In this document: in pieces, positions 39,820 through 49,876 of the stretch
Layout of the letters: each line of letters begins with the position of its first letter
Numbering within the stretch: position 1 is the first letter of the stretch
NCBI RefSeq assembly: GCF_014773545.1
Contig: NZ_SDDV01000005.1
Location: 147,896 to 211,895 of the forward strand
Length of the DNA stretch: 64,000 nucleotides
Source of the DNA: Hydrogenophaga sp.
GTDB lineage: Bacteria > Pseudomonadota > Gammaproteobacteria > Burkholderiales > Burkholderiaceae_C
Reading direction: 5' to 3'
The notes under the pieces: model-generated
Database searches by the model: none
What the model was told of the DNA's origin: nothing
The model's input: the letters and a program-made list of their open reading frames with translations, nothing else
Position numbers and translations under genes: made by a program

Positions 39820-40911
39820 TCAGACGCGGCCGAAGGCGTAGCCCGAGGCGGCCTCGAGGCCTTCGATCTGGTCAATGAGTTTCAGGAACGGGCCTAGCTC
39901 GCGGTAGCGGTGCGTGGTGTGGCGGATGTAGTGAATGAAGCGCGGCGCGTCGGCCAGGTACCTGGGCTTGCCGTCGCGCAGCGTGAGCCGCGCGAAGATG
40001 CCGGCCACCTTCAGATGCCGCTGCAGGCCCATCCACTCCACCGCGCGGTAGAAGGCGCCGAAGTCGCTGTGCCAGTCCTCGAAGTCCATCAGCCCGGCCT
40101 TGCGCGCTTTTTCCCAGTAACGGATGGTGATATCAATGACGAAATCTTCTTCCCAGGTGAGGAAGGCGTCGCGCATCAGGCTGGCGATGTCGTAGCTGAT
40201 GGGGCCGTAGACCGCGTCCTGAAAATCGAGCACGCCGAGTTGTTGTGCGGGCGTGGTTCCGGGCTGGGCCGGGATCATCAAATTTCGCGGCATGAAGTCG
40301 CGGTGCACGTAGACGCTGGGTGCGGCCAGGCAACGCTGGACGATGCTGTCAAAGGCCTTGTTCAGGGTGTCGGCGTCCTTGCCCTGCAGCGTGGTCTGGC
40401 GGTGCTGCGCCAGGTACCAGTCGGGAAACAGTTGCAGCTCGCGCTGGAGCAGCGGCTCATCATAAGGCGGCAGCACGCCAGGCTTGGACGCCAGCTGCCA
40501 GGCCAGCAAGGTGTCGGTGGCCTGCAGGTAGCGCGCGTGGCTGGCCGCTGGGTTCAGGGGATCGATCTGCTCCATCAGGGTCTGAGTGCCCAGGTCGGAC
40601 AGCAGCATGAAGCCTTGCGGCCCGTCCCAGGCCAGGATGTGTGGCACCAGCAGGCCGGCGTCTTGCATCAGGCCGGCCACCCGCACAAAGGGCTGGCAGT
40701 TCTCCTGGTCGGGCGGCGCGTCCATCACGATGCGGCTCGCGCCGTCCACCGTGTCCACCCGCAGGTAACGCCGGAAACTCGCGTCGGCCGAGGCCGGGCG
40801 CAGCGTTGCCGGGCGCAGGCCCTGGGCGCCGACCACGCTGTGCAACCAGACGTGGAAGGCGGCTTCGCGCTGGGGGTCGGCCCACAGGACGGCGTTGGGG
40901 TTCGGGGTCAT
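39820..40911 (-). CDS. AmgK-like sugar kinase (aminoglycoside phosphotransferase family)
   Basis: A 363-residue kinase of the APH family. It has SFRRYLRV (P-loop region), a conserved acid in APPDQENCQPF, the catalytic loop YVHRDFMPRNLM, the metal-binding VLDFQDAVYGPISYDIASL and a C-terminal helical part. The domain order and length match AmgK, the MurNAc/GlcNAc anomeric kinase of the peptidoglycan-recycling bypass. The usual partner murU is not adjacent; rsmE follows ten bases on. The assignment to AmgK rests on family resemblance. Confidence 0.75.
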   Translation of the reverse strand: MTPNPNAVLWADPQREAAFHVWLHSVVGAQGLRPATLRPASADASFRRYLRVDTVDGASRIVMDAPPDQENCQPFVRVAGLMQDAGLLVPHILAWDGPQGFMLLSDLGTQTLMEQIDPLNPAASHARYLQATDTLLAWQLASKPGVLPPYDEPLLQRELQLFPDWYLAQHRQTTLQGKDADTLNKAFDSIVQRCLAAPSVYVHRDFMPRNLMIPAQPGTTPAQQLGVLDFQDAVYGPISYDIASLMRDAFLTWEEDFVIDITIRYWEKARKAGLMDFEDWHSDFGAFYRAVEWMGLQRHLKVAGIFARLTLRDGKPRYLADAPRFIHYIRHTTHRYRELGPFLKLIDQIEGLEAASGYAFGRV

Positions 40912-41092
40912 GGGCGAGGATGGTGGGCGGTAAAGACGCGCGCTGGCGGTGCGTGAAGCGTAGAGTGCATAGGATAATCGCCGCAGATTCTAAAACCCGT
41001 GTGCGCCAGCCCCAGGCCGCACCACAATGCCGCTGGATCGGCAGAGCCGACCCAGCGGTAGATGTATCAAATTTATATTGGTTTATCTGTTG

Positions 41093-41121
41093 TTGATAAG
41101 CCGGCATAAACTAAGTATACT
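41093..41121 (+). promoter_or_regulatory. Sigma-70 promoter of the AAA+ ATPase gene
   Basis: TTGATA (41093-41098) and TATACT (41116-41121) are separated by exactly 17 bases in an AT-rich island. The predicted transcription start is near 41128, about 17 bases before the ATG at 41145. Five of six bases match the consensus at the -10 and four at the -35. Confidence 0.7.
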
Positions 41122-41144
41122 TTTGCATTCATCGAGGTCAGGCC

Positions 41145-42332
41145 ATGGATCCGCGCACCAACCCTTATGCGCCTGGCGCAGGCGCGCCGCCGCCCGACTT
41201 GACCGGGCGCGACAACATCATCGAGACCACCTCCATCGCGCTGGACCGCATGCGCGCGGGCCTGGTGGCGCGCAGCGTGATGCTGGTGGGTCTGCGCGGC
41301 GTGGGCAAGACGGTGCTGCTGAACCGCCTGCACAACGAGGCCGAGGCCAAGGGCTTCGCCTCCATGATGCTGGAGGCGCCAGAGAAGCGATCGCTGCCGG
41401 CGCTGCTGGCGCCCAGCCTGCGCGCGGTGCTGCTCAAGCTGGACCGCATGGCGGCCGGGGGTGAGCTCGCCCAGCGCGCGCTGCGCTCGCTGGGCGGCTT
41501 CGTGCAGGCCATGAAGCTCAAATACGCCGACATCGAGTTTGGGCTCGACCTCGGGCTGGAGCCCGGCGTGGCCGATACCGGCGATCTGGACGCGGACCTG
41601 ATCTCGCTGTTTCGGGCTGCGGGCGAGGCCGCGAAGGAGCGCAAGACCGTGCTGGCGCTGTTCATCGACGAGCTGCAGTACGTGCCCGAAGCACAGTTGG
41701 CCGCGCTCATCACCGCGCTGCACCGCTGCGCGCAGTTGCAACTGCCGGTGACGCTGGTGGGCGCGGGCCTGCCTCAGTTGGTGGGGCAGATGGGGCGCGC
41801 CAAGTCGTACGCCGAGCGGCTGTTCGAGTTTGTCGACGTGGGGCCGCTGCCCGACGCCGCAGCGCGCGAGGCCATCAGTGCCCCGGCGGCGCGTTCGGGC
41901 GTGAAGTTCACCCAGCCCGCGCTTGACGAAATTTTGCGCCAGACGCAGGGCTACCCCTACTTTCTGCAGGAGTGGGGCAAGCACAGTTGGACCTGCGCGA
42001 AGCAGTCGCCGATCGATCTGGGCGATGTGCAGCACGCCACCGAGCGAGCGCTGGCCGATCTGGACGCGAGCTTCTTTCGCGTGCGGCTGGACCGGCTCAG
42101 TCCGTCCGAAAAGCGCTACCTGCGCGCCATGGCTGAACTTGGACCGGGGCCGCACCGTTCGGGCGACATCGCGCAGATGCTGGGTCGCGAGGTGCAGACC
42201 GTGGCGCCGATCCGCGCCAAGTTGATCGAAAAAGGCATGGTCTACAGCCCCTCGCACGGCGACACGGGGTTCACTGTGCCGCTCTTTGACGCCTTCCTGC
42301 GACGGGTTTTGCCAGCGCTGGAAGCGCTTTAG
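41145..42332 (+). CDS. AAA+ ATP-binding protein with C-terminal winged helix, function unknown
   Basis: A 395-residue cytosolic protein of the ORC/MalT-like AAA_16 type. Walker A is GLRGVGKT (49-56), Walker B is LALFIDELQYV, and a sensor-1-like region is LPVTLVGAGLPQL. A helical lid follows, and then a winged-helix-like C-terminus (LSPSEKRYLRAMAELG, GDIAQMLGREVQTV). It is monocistronic with its own promoter and no partner gene. The family occurs sporadically and is sometimes linked to mobile or defence loci. The function cannot be assigned. Confidence 0.8.
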   Translation: MDPRTNPYAPGAGAPPPDLTGRDNIIETTSIALDRMRAGLVARSVMLVGLRGVGKTVLLNRLHNEAEAKGFASMMLEAPEKRSLPALLAPSLRAVLLKLDRMAAGGELAQRALRSLGGFVQAMKLKYADIEFGLDLGLEPGVADTGDLDADLISLFRAAGEAAKERKTVLALFIDELQYVPEAQLAALITALHRCAQLQLPVTLVGAGLPQLVGQMGRAKSYAERLFEFVDVGPLPDAAAREAISAPAARSGVKFTQPALDEILRQTQGYPYFLQEWGKHSWTCAKQSPIDLGDVQHATERALADLDASFFRVRLDRLSPSEKRYLRAMAELGPGPHRSGDIAQMLGREVQTVAPIRAKLIEKGMVYSPSHGDTGFTVPLFDAFLRRVLPALEAL

Positions 42333-42430
42333 GCTGAAGGGCAAGCGATCAATAGCGACTGCATTTCGGTTGCGAGAAAATCGAGGTCACGGATTCAGGA
42401 TGGGGGTTACACCCCCCGTCAAGCAAAAGC

Positions 42431-43701
42431 TCAGCGCCCCCCGCCCCGGCGTCGTGGGCCGCTGGCGGGGCGGATGCGGCTGTCTTCCTGTTCGCGCCGG
42501 CGCTGCAAGGCGTCATGGCCGATATAGCCCTGCGAGGTTTTCAGCGGGTCTGGCTGGGCCGCGCGGCCGTTGGCCGCTTTCGGCCTGGCCTGGCCAGTCG
42601 GCGACCGCAAGCTCTGGCCCGAGCGGGGCGCGCCGGGCGACGCCTCGCCCCGGCGACCGGCCGGCTTGCCGAGCGCCGGGCGCGCCGGGCGCTCAGGTTC
42701 TGATTTTGCACGCGTTGCCGGGGGCCGGCTACCCGGGCGCGCCGGATCAGCCCCGCCTGGACCCGCAGCAGCGCTCAGACGCTCGATGTCGCGCAGATCG
42801 AGCTCGAGCCAGACGCCGCGCTTGAGTCCGCGCGGCAGCATCATGGCGCCGTAACGAATTCGGATCAGGCGGCTGACCGCGTGGCCCACCGCCTCGAACA
42901 TGCGCCGCACTTCACGGTTGCGCCCCTCGCCAATGGTGACGCGGTACCAGCAGTTGGCCCCCTCGCCGCCGCCGTCTTCGATGCTGGCGAACTGCGCCAT
43001 GCCGTCGTCGAGCCGCACGCCGTCGAGTAGGCGCTTCTTTTCTTCGTTCGAGAGCGCACCGAGCACGCGCACCGCGTATTCGCGCTGCAAGCCAAAGCGC
43101 GGATGCATCAGGCGGTTGGCCAGCTCGCCGGAGTTGGTCAGCAGCAACAGCCCTTCGGTGTTGAGATCGAGCCGGCCAACCGACTGCCACTTACCCTGTT
43201 GCAGGCGTGGCAGGCGGCGAAACACGGTCGGGCGGTTTTGCGGGTCGTCGTGCGAGACCAGCTCGCCGGCCGGCTTGTGGTAAGCCAGCACGCGCGGCGG
43301 CGGCGGCTGCAAACGCACCCGTACCGGCTTGCCGTTTACCTTGATCTGGTCGCCGAATTGAATGCGCTGGCCGATGTGGGCCGGCTCGCCGTTGACCGAA
43401 ATGCGGCCCTGCAAAATGAGTTGCTCCATCTCCAGCCGCGAGCCCATGCCGGCCTGCGCCAGCACTTTGTGCAGCTTGGGCGATTCGACCTCGGGGGCGA
43501 GCACGCGCTTGCCCGGTGGCGGCAGGTCTTGCTCCTGCTCGGCGTCAAATGCGCCGCTGACCACGTCGTCAAAACGCAGCGCTGGCGCGCGCTGCTGTGG
43601 CGCTGACCCGGCTGCAGCGCCAGCACGGTCGCCCGGGCTGCTGGCGGGCGGCGCGCCGGTGTCGATGAGATCGGAAGGCGGGTTGCAATTGGACGCCGGA
43701 T

Positions 43702-43705
<4 letters not shown>
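42431..43705 (-). CDS. rluB: 23S rRNA pseudouridine(2605) synthase
   Basis: RluB isomerises U2605 of 23S rRNA. The 424-residue protein has an N-terminal Pro/Ala-rich extension, an S4 RNA-binding domain (about 80-140, [20 protein letters not shown]), and the RsuA-type catalytic domain with [15 protein letters not shown] (catalytic Asp) and [15 protein letters not shown]. The C-terminal ~100 residues are basic and disordered (RRRGGGR), usual for this family in betaproteobacteria. Its start overlaps the scpB stop. Confidence 0.93.
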
Positions 43706-44319
<614 letters not shown>

Positions 44320-44544
44320 GTCGTGGTCGCTCGGTGGCGAAGCTTCGGCCCGGACAAAATGGCGTCGGGCCGCAAAAGCAAGTTGCTGCTGCGCAGGAAA
44401 ACCAAACGGCGGCACCGCTGGGTTCAAGGCGGGGATCAGCCAGGAGAGTCGGGGTCAGGGGCGAAAGGGCCCAGACAGCGCCAACTCCAGAGCAGGTGGA
44501 CAGCAGTCAAACCTGGCGCGCACCAACAGGCAGCCGGTTTTTCA

Positions 44545-45585
44545 TCAGTCCCATTGCGCGCCATTGTAGCGGAGCCCTGACTGTGCCAGTGCCGCCAGAA
44601 AATCAGCCGGTGCCTGGGCCTTAAAGTCCAGCGGCTGCCCCCCGGTTGGGTGTTGCAGCCGCAAGCGCGCGGCGTGCAAAGCCTGCCGGTTCAGACCCCA
44701 TAGCGGGCGCCCACCGTACAGCACGTCGCCCACCAGGGCATGACCGAGCCAGGCGCAGTGAACCCGAATCTGATGCGTGCGCCCGGTATGCAACTGGCAA
44801 GCCAGCAAGCAGGCCTGCTCTGTGCTGTCTAGTACTTGCAGCGTGGTCTGCGCCGTTTTGCCGCTGCTGGAGTCTGGGCCGTGCACCGCCATGCGCAAGC
44901 GGTTGCGGCTGTCGCGGCCAATGGCTTGATCGACCTGCTGCAGCGGCGCGCCCAGCCAGCGCCCGTGCGCCAGCGCCAGGTATTGGCGCTTGACGGTGCG
45001 CGCGGCAATCGCGCGCACCAACGCCTGTACCGCCACCTGGCTCTTGCCAACCAGCATCAGACCCGATGTCTCTTTGTCGAGCCGGTGCACGATGCCGGCG
45101 CGCGGCAGCCCGGCCGCGCCGGCGTGGTGGGCCAACAACCCATTGAGCAAGGTGCCGCTCCAGTTGCCCGGCGCCGGGTGCACCACCAGGCCGGCGGGTT
45201 TGTTGATCACCAGCAGGTCGGCGTCTTCGTACACCACGTCCAGCGCCATCGCCTGCGGCACGAAGGCCTGCGCCTGCAGCGTCGGCCGCAGCGTCACCTG
45301 CAGGCAGTCGCCCACCGCGACGCGCGCCGCCGGCTTGCGCCAGACGACCTCGCGCAGCAAGACCTCGCCCTCGGCCACGAGCTGTTGCAAGTAGGCGCGT
45401 GAGAACTCGGGCACGAGCTGCGCCAGCGCGCGATCCATGCGCCAGCCGTGCATCTCCAGCGGCACGGCAAAGCGCCGCTGCTGCGCCTGGGCCAGGCCGT
45501 CGTCGCCGAACTCGGCTTCCCAGGCGCCCTCTGCGGCGGGTTGAACCCGCGCCGCGCACCCGGTCGATATAATTTCCGTTGCCAA
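44545..45585 (-). CDS. rluD: 23S rRNA pseudouridine(1911/1915/1917) synthase
   Basis: RluD modifies helix 69 of 23S rRNA. The 346-residue protein has an S4-like N-terminal domain (MDRALAQLVPEFSRAYLQQLVAEGEVLL), the catalytic motif GIVHRLDKETSGLMLV, and LHTGRTHQIRVHCAWLGHALVGD near the C-terminus. The start is uncertain: TTG at 45585 is the first available, but homology only begins about 40 codons later. A TATAAT that may serve divergent bamD lies in the proposed 5' part. Confidence 0.92.
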   Translation of the reverse strand: MATEIISTGCAARVQPAAEGAWEAEFGDDGLAQAQQRRFAVPLEMHGWRMDRALAQLVPEFSRAYLQQLVAEGEVLLREVVWRKPAARVAVGDCLQVTLRPTLQAQAFVPQAMALDVVYEDADLLVINKPAGLVVHPAPGNWSGTLLNGLLAHHAGAAGLPRAGIVHRLDKETSGLMLVGKSQVAVQALVRAIAARTVKRQYLALAHGRWLGAPLQQVDQAIGRDSRNRLRMAVHGPDSSSGKTAQTTLQVLDSTEQACLLACQLHTGRTHQIRVHCAWLGHALVGDVLYGGRPLWGLNRQALHAARLRLQHPTGGQPLDFKAQAPADFLAALAQSGLRYNGAQWD

Positions 45586-45611
45586 AACCTGGTTGCCCTG
45601 TTCTTAAAGGT

Positions 45612-46424
45612 ATGCGCGTGATGCGTCCGTTCAGATTATCTTCTGTGTCACTGTGTGCCTTGGCCGTGCTGCTGGCGCTTTCTGCCTGCGGCAGCACGCC
45701 GGTCGACGCCACCCGGGACTGGAGCCCGGCGCGCTTGCTCAGCGAAGCGCGCGAGGAGCGCGACGCGGGCAACTTCGAGCGCGCCGTCCGGCTGTTCGAG
45801 CAGCTCGAAGGGCGCGCCGCTGGCACCCCGCTGGCGCAGCAGGCCCAACTCGACAAGGCCCATACCCACTACAGGGCGGGTGAACGGGAGCAAGCTCTGG
45901 CCACCCTGGAGCGTTTCCAGCGCCTGCACCCGGCCAGCCCGGCGCTGGATTACGCGCTCTACCTCAAAGGTCTGGTCAATTTTCACGACCAGCTGGGCCT
46001 GCTCGGTGCGCTGGCGCGCCAGGATCTGTCAGAGCGCGACCAGCAAGCGGCCCGGGAATCGTTCGAGGCCTTTCGCGAACTGGTGACGCGCTTTCCCGAC
46101 TCGCGCTACGCGCCCGACGCGCGCGACCGCATGCGCTACATCATCAACTCGCTGGCGCAGTCTGAAGTCCACGTGGCGCGCTACTACTACGTTCGTGGCG
46201 CCCATCTGGCCGCGATCAACCGCGCCCAGACCGCGCTGACCGACTTCCCCGATACGCCGGCGCTGGAGGAAGCCTTGTACATTCTGGTCAGGTCTTACGA
46301 CGCGCTGGGCATGGCGCAGTTGCGTGACGACGCCCGGCGCGTGCTGCAGCTCAACTTCCCCCAAAGCACGCTGCTCACGCACGGCTTTAGAAGACCCGAC
46401 GATCCCTGGTGGAAAATCTGGTGA
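45612..46424 (+). CDS. bamD: Outer-membrane assembly lipoprotein BamD
   Basis: BamD is the essential TPR lipoprotein of the BAM complex. The 270-residue precursor has a signal sequence with lipobox LSAC (MRPFRLSSVSLCALAVLLAL) and TPR repeats (ARLLSEAREERDAGNFERAVRLFEQLEGR, ALATLERFQRLHPASPALDYALYLKGL). The C-terminal YYYVRGAHLAAINRAQTAL and PWWKIW follow. AAAGG at 45606-45610 favours the second ATG at 45621 over the one at 45612. It is divergent from rluD, the usual order. Confidence 0.95.
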   Translation: MRVMRPFRLSSVSLCALAVLLALSACGSTPVDATRDWSPARLLSEAREERDAGNFERAVRLFEQLEGRAAGTPLAQQAQLDKAHTHYRAGEREQALATLERFQRLHPASPALDYALYLKGLVNFHDQLGLLGALARQDLSERDQQAARESFEAFRELVTRFPDSRYAPDARDRMRYIINSLAQSEVHVARYYYVRGAHLAAINRAQTALTDFPDTPALEEALYILVRSYDALGMAQLRDDARRVLQLNFPQSTLLTHGFRRPDDPWWKIW

Positions 46425-47188
46425 ATCCGCTGGCAAACCCAGGCTACCGCATCCAGGCCGCGACCGGCATCCACCGGGGCGATCGCGAGTATCAGCAAGA
46501 CCAGCTCTGCTTGCTGCACCACCCGCGCCACAGCGGCTGCCTGCTGGCGGTGGTGGCCGATGGCATGGGCGGTCGCAGCGGCGGGCGAAAAGCCTCCGAT
46601 CAGGTCATGCTGACCTCACGCCAGTTGTTTGAACGCTACGACCCGCACACCGACGAGGCTGCGGCGCTGCTGCGCCAGATCGTGCAGGAGTCACACCTGG
46701 TTATCAAGCTGACAGCGGCGTCAACCGAGCAGGAGCCGCACAGCACCATCGCCGCCTTCGTCATCAACCCGCACGGCGACTGCCACTGGGCACACGCCGG
46801 CGACTCGCGCATCTACCACTTCCACATGGGCAAGATGGTGTTGCGCACCATAGACCACTCGTACGTGCAGAGCCTGATCCACCAAGGCGATATCAGCGAG
46901 CAAGAGGCGCTGAACCATCCGCTGGCCCATGTGCTCATGGGCTGTCTGGGGAACGAAACAGACCCGCCACTGGACCTGCATACGCTGCCCCAGCTCAGAC
47001 CGGGAGACGCCCTGCTGGCGTGCAGCGACGGCGTCTGGCACTACTTCGCGCCGCATGAGTTGGCCAGCGCGATCACCATGCTGACGCCGCGCGAGGCCTG
47101 CGAGTTCTTGCTTCAGAAAGCGCGCGCGCGCGCCAAGGGCACGGGCGACAACCTGTCGCTGATCATCGTCAAGATCGACCCGCTTTGA
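46421..47188 (+). CDS. PP2C-family Ser/Thr protein phosphatase
   Basis: A 255-residue stand-alone PPM/PP2C phosphatase, cytosolic. The metal-binding motifs are all present: RGDREYQQDQ, VADGMGGRSGG, HAGDSRIYHF, LLACSDGVWHY and GTGDNLSLIIVK. It would remove phosphate from Ser/Thr residues of an unknown target. GTG at 46421 overlaps the bamD stop (GTGA); GTG 46409 is also in frame. No Ser/Thr kinase lies beside it. Confidence 0.88.
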   Translation: MNPLANPGYRIQAATGIHRGDREYQQDQLCLLHHPRHSGCLLAVVADGMGGRSGGRKASDQVMLTSRQLFERYDPHTDEAAALLRQIVQESHLVIKLTAASTEQEPHSTIAAFVINPHGDCHWAHAGDSRIYHFHMGKMVLRTIDHSYVQSLIHQGDISEQEALNHPLAHVLMGCLGNETDPPLDLHTLPQLRPGDALLACSDGVWHYFAPHELASAITMLTPREACEFLLQKARARAKGTGDNLSLIIVKIDPL

Positions 47189-47260
47189 ATTCGTCGCTCA
47201 TCTGTTCTTGAGCGAGAGCCCGTACGCCAAGGGATCGATCAGCCCCGGGTGAAGTGGGCA

Positions 47261-48358
47261 TCAGGTCAATCCGGTATCGACCAACCGGTGTTCCAGCGCC
47301 AGATACTGCGCCGACTGCATCTCGTTCAGGCGCGAGATCGTGCGTGGGAATTCATGCGACAACGGGCCTTGCGGGTAGAGCTGCTCGGGCGGCACCGCGG
47401 CCGACAACAGCAGTTTGACGCGCCGGTCGTACAGCACATCGACCAACCAGGTGAAGCGCCGCGCCTCGGCCGCCTGACGCGGCTGCATTTGCGGCACATT
47501 CGACAGCAGCACGGTGTGAAACTGGCTGGCAATCTCCAGATAGTCGTTTTGCGAGCGCGGTCCGCCGCACAGGGTCTTGAAGTCGAACCAGATCACGCCG
47601 CCCGAGCGGCGCAGCGCCCGAATCTGGCGCGCCTCGATCTGCAACACCGGGTTCTGCTCGCCGGGCGCCGCCAGCACATGGAAGCTGGCGTGCAGCGCGG
47701 CGTCGGCCGCTGGCCCGAGCGGACAGTAATACATCTGCACCTGGTCGAGCGTGCGCTGGCGGTAGTCGGTGCCGTGGTCGACGTTGAGCACTTCGAGCTT
47801 TTGTTTCAGCAACTCGATGGCGGGCAAGATGCGGTCGCGGTGCAAGCCATCCGGATACAGACCGTCGGGGTGAAAGTTGGAGGTGGTGACAAAACCGACG
47901 CCGGCCTTGAACAGCGCGTCCAGCAAGCGGTGCAAAATCATGGCGTCGGTGACGTCGGCGACATGGAATTCGTCGAAACAGATCAGCTTATAGCGTCTGG
48001 CAATGCGCACGCCCAGTTGGTCGAGCGGGTTGACCGTTCCTTGCAGCTCGCGCAGCTCGCGCTGCACCTCGCGCATGAACTCGTGAAAATGCAGCCGCGT
48101 CTTGCGCCGCAGCGGCACCGCCTGATAAAAACAATCGAGCAGAAAGCTTTTACCGCGCCCGACACCGCCGTACAGATACACCCCGCGCGGAATCTGCGGG
48201 TGAACGAACACCTTCTTGAGCGCGTTCGAGCGGCGCTGCTTGTAGCTTGCCCACTCGGCGGCGCAGCGCTCGAGCGCGACAAGGGCGCGCTGCTGGGCTG
48301 GGTCGGTGCTGTAGCCGCGCTCGGCGAGTGCGGCCTCGTAGGTTTGTCTGACCGACAA
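47261..48358 (-). CDS. zapE: Cell division ATPase ZapE (AFG1-like)
   Basis: ZapE is a P-loop ATPase that acts on the Z-ring during late division and stress, related to mitochondrial Afg1/Lace1. The 365-residue protein has Walker A YLYGGVGRGKSFLLDCFY, Walker B KLICFDEFHVADVTDAMIL, the TSNFHPDGLYPDGLHRDRILPAI motif, and the conserved C-terminal HEFPRTISRLNEMQS. The start is TTG at 48358. It follows lpdA by 13 bases at the end of the 2-oxoglutarate dehydrogenase operon. Confidence 0.93.
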   Translation of the reverse strand: MSVRQTYEAALAERGYSTDPAQQRALVALERCAAEWASYKQRRSNALKKVFVHPQIPRGVYLYGGVGRGKSFLLDCFYQAVPLRRKTRLHFHEFMREVQRELRELQGTVNPLDQLGVRIARRYKLICFDEFHVADVTDAMILHRLLDALFKAGVGFVTTSNFHPDGLYPDGLHRDRILPAIELLKQKLEVLNVDHGTDYRQRTLDQVQMYYCPLGPAADAALHASFHVLAAPGEQNPVLQIEARQIRALRRSGGVIWFDFKTLCGGPRSQNDYLEIASQFHTVLLSNVPQMQPRQAAEARRFTWLVDVLYDRRVKLLLSAAVPPEQLYPQGPLSHEFPRTISRLNEMQSAQYLALEHRLVDTGLT

Positions 48359-48371
48359 GGGCGAACCCGGA

Positions 48372-49799
48372 TCAGAAGTTCAGGCTGCGCTTGTCCACCG
48401 CCAACGCAGCCTCCTTGACTGCCTCCGACAAAGAGGGATGGGCGTGGCAGATGCGCGCAATGTCTTCTGCACTGGCCTTGAAGGACATGGCGACCACCGC
48501 TTCGGCGATCAGCTCGCAGGCCATGGGGCCGACGATGTGCACGCCCAGAATCTCGTCGGTCTGGGCGTCGGCCAGGCATTTGACCATGCCGGTGGTATCA
48601 CCCAGCGCGCGCGCGCGGCCGTTGGCCAGGAACGGGAAGGTGCCGGCCCGGTAGGCCACCCCGGCCGCCTTGAGTTGCTGCTCGGTGCGGCCCACCCAGG
48701 CGATCTCCGGGTGGGTGTAGATGACCCAGGGAATGGTGTCGAAATCGACGTGGCCATGCTGACCGGCGATGCGCTCGGCCACCGCCACGCCCTCTTCTTC
48801 CGCCTTGTGCGCCAGCATCGGGCCGCGCACCACGTCGCCCACCGCCCACACACCGGGCAAGTTGGTGCGGCACTCGGCATCGACCACGATGGCGCCGCGC
48901 TCGTCGAGTTGCAGGCCGACCGCCTGCGCGTTCAGGCCGGTGGTGTGGGGCACACGACCGATCGAGACGATCAACTTGTCGGCGTCGAGTTGCTGCGCCT
49001 CGCCCTTGGCGTTGGTGTAAGCAATGCTCACGCCTTTTTTGCTGCTCTTGATCTCGCCCACCTGCACCCCCAGCTCGATCTTGAGTCCTTGCTTGTCAAA
49101 GGCTTTTTTCGCTTCTCTGGCAATTTGCTCGTCGACCGCGCCCAGGAAAGTTGGCAGACCCTCCAGAATCGTCACCTCAGCGCCCAGGCGGCGCCAGACC
49201 GATCCCATCTCCAGCCCAATCACTCCCGAGCCGATCAAGGCCAGCTTCTTGGGCACCGCTCCCAGGCGCAGCGCGCCGTCGTTGGACAATACCAGTTCTT
49301 CATCGAAGGGCGTGCCCGGCAGGGCGCGGGCGCTCGATCCGGTGGCCAACACGACGTGCCGACCCAGCAAAGTCTCGGGCTTGTCGCCGCTCAGCTCGAT
49401 TTCATAGCCAGCGTCCGCCGCCTTGACGAATGATCCACGACCATGAAAGAAGCTGACCTTGTTCTTTTTGAACAGGTACAAAATGCCGTCGTTGTTTTGT
49501 TTGACCACCGTGTCTTTGCGCGCCAGCATCTGCGCCACGTCCATCGAGACTTTTCCCGTGCGGATGCCGTGCTCGGCAGCGTGCAGTCTGGTGTGCTCAA
49601 AATACTCGCTCGACTGCAGCAGCGCCTTGGACGGGATGCAGCCCACGTTGGTGCAGGTGCCACCCGGTGCCGGGCCGCCGGCAGCGTTTTTCCATTCGTC
49701 GATACAGGCCACCTTGAAACCGAGTTGGGCGGCGCGAATGGCGGCGATGTAGCCACCTGGGCCGGCGCCGATGACGACGACGTCAAATGCCAAAGACAT
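48372..49799 (-). CDS. lpdA: Dihydrolipoyl dehydrogenase (E3)
   Basis: E3 reoxidises dihydrolipoamide in the 2-oxoglutarate dehydrogenase complex, passing electrons to NAD+. The 475-residue flavoprotein has an FAD-binding GAGPGGYIAAIRAAQLG, the redox disulfide GGTCTNVGCIPSKALL, an NAD-binding GSGVIGLEMGSVW, and the C-terminal HAHPSLSEAVKEA with the active-site His/Glu. It lies third after sucA and sucB. Confidence 0.96.
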   Translation of the reverse strand: MSLAFDVVVIGAGPGGYIAAIRAAQLGFKVACIDEWKNAAGGPAPGGTCTNVGCIPSKALLQSSEYFEHTRLHAAEHGIRTGKVSMDVAQMLARKDTVVKQNNDGILYLFKKNKVSFFHGRGSFVKAADAGYEIELSGDKPETLLGRHVVLATGSSARALPGTPFDEELVLSNDGALRLGAVPKKLALIGSGVIGLEMGSVWRRLGAEVTILEGLPTFLGAVDEQIAREAKKAFDKQGLKIELGVQVGEIKSSKKGVSIAYTNAKGEAQQLDADKLIVSIGRVPHTTGLNAQAVGLQLDERGAIVVDAECRTNLPGVWAVGDVVRGPMLAHKAEEEGVAVAERIAGQHGHVDFDTIPWVIYTHPEIAWVGRTEQQLKAAGVAYRAGTFPFLANGRARALGDTTGMVKCLADAQTDEILGVHIVGPMACELIAEAVVAMSFKASAEDIARICHAHPSLSEAVKEAALAVDKRSLNF

Positions 49800-49876
49800 G
49801 ATGTTCTTTCAATGAGGTTTGGTACCCCGGCCAGATGACCGGGGCCGCACAAAGGGGGCCAACTGCAAGGGCGTGC

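Noticed and set aside
45541..45573. Strong promoter for bamD with TATAAT at 45568-45573
   Set aside because: The -10 is perfect, but the TTGAAC at 45541 is 21 bases away and nothing -35-like lies at 17 bases, so only the -10 is visible. It is kept as a hint against the long rluD start.
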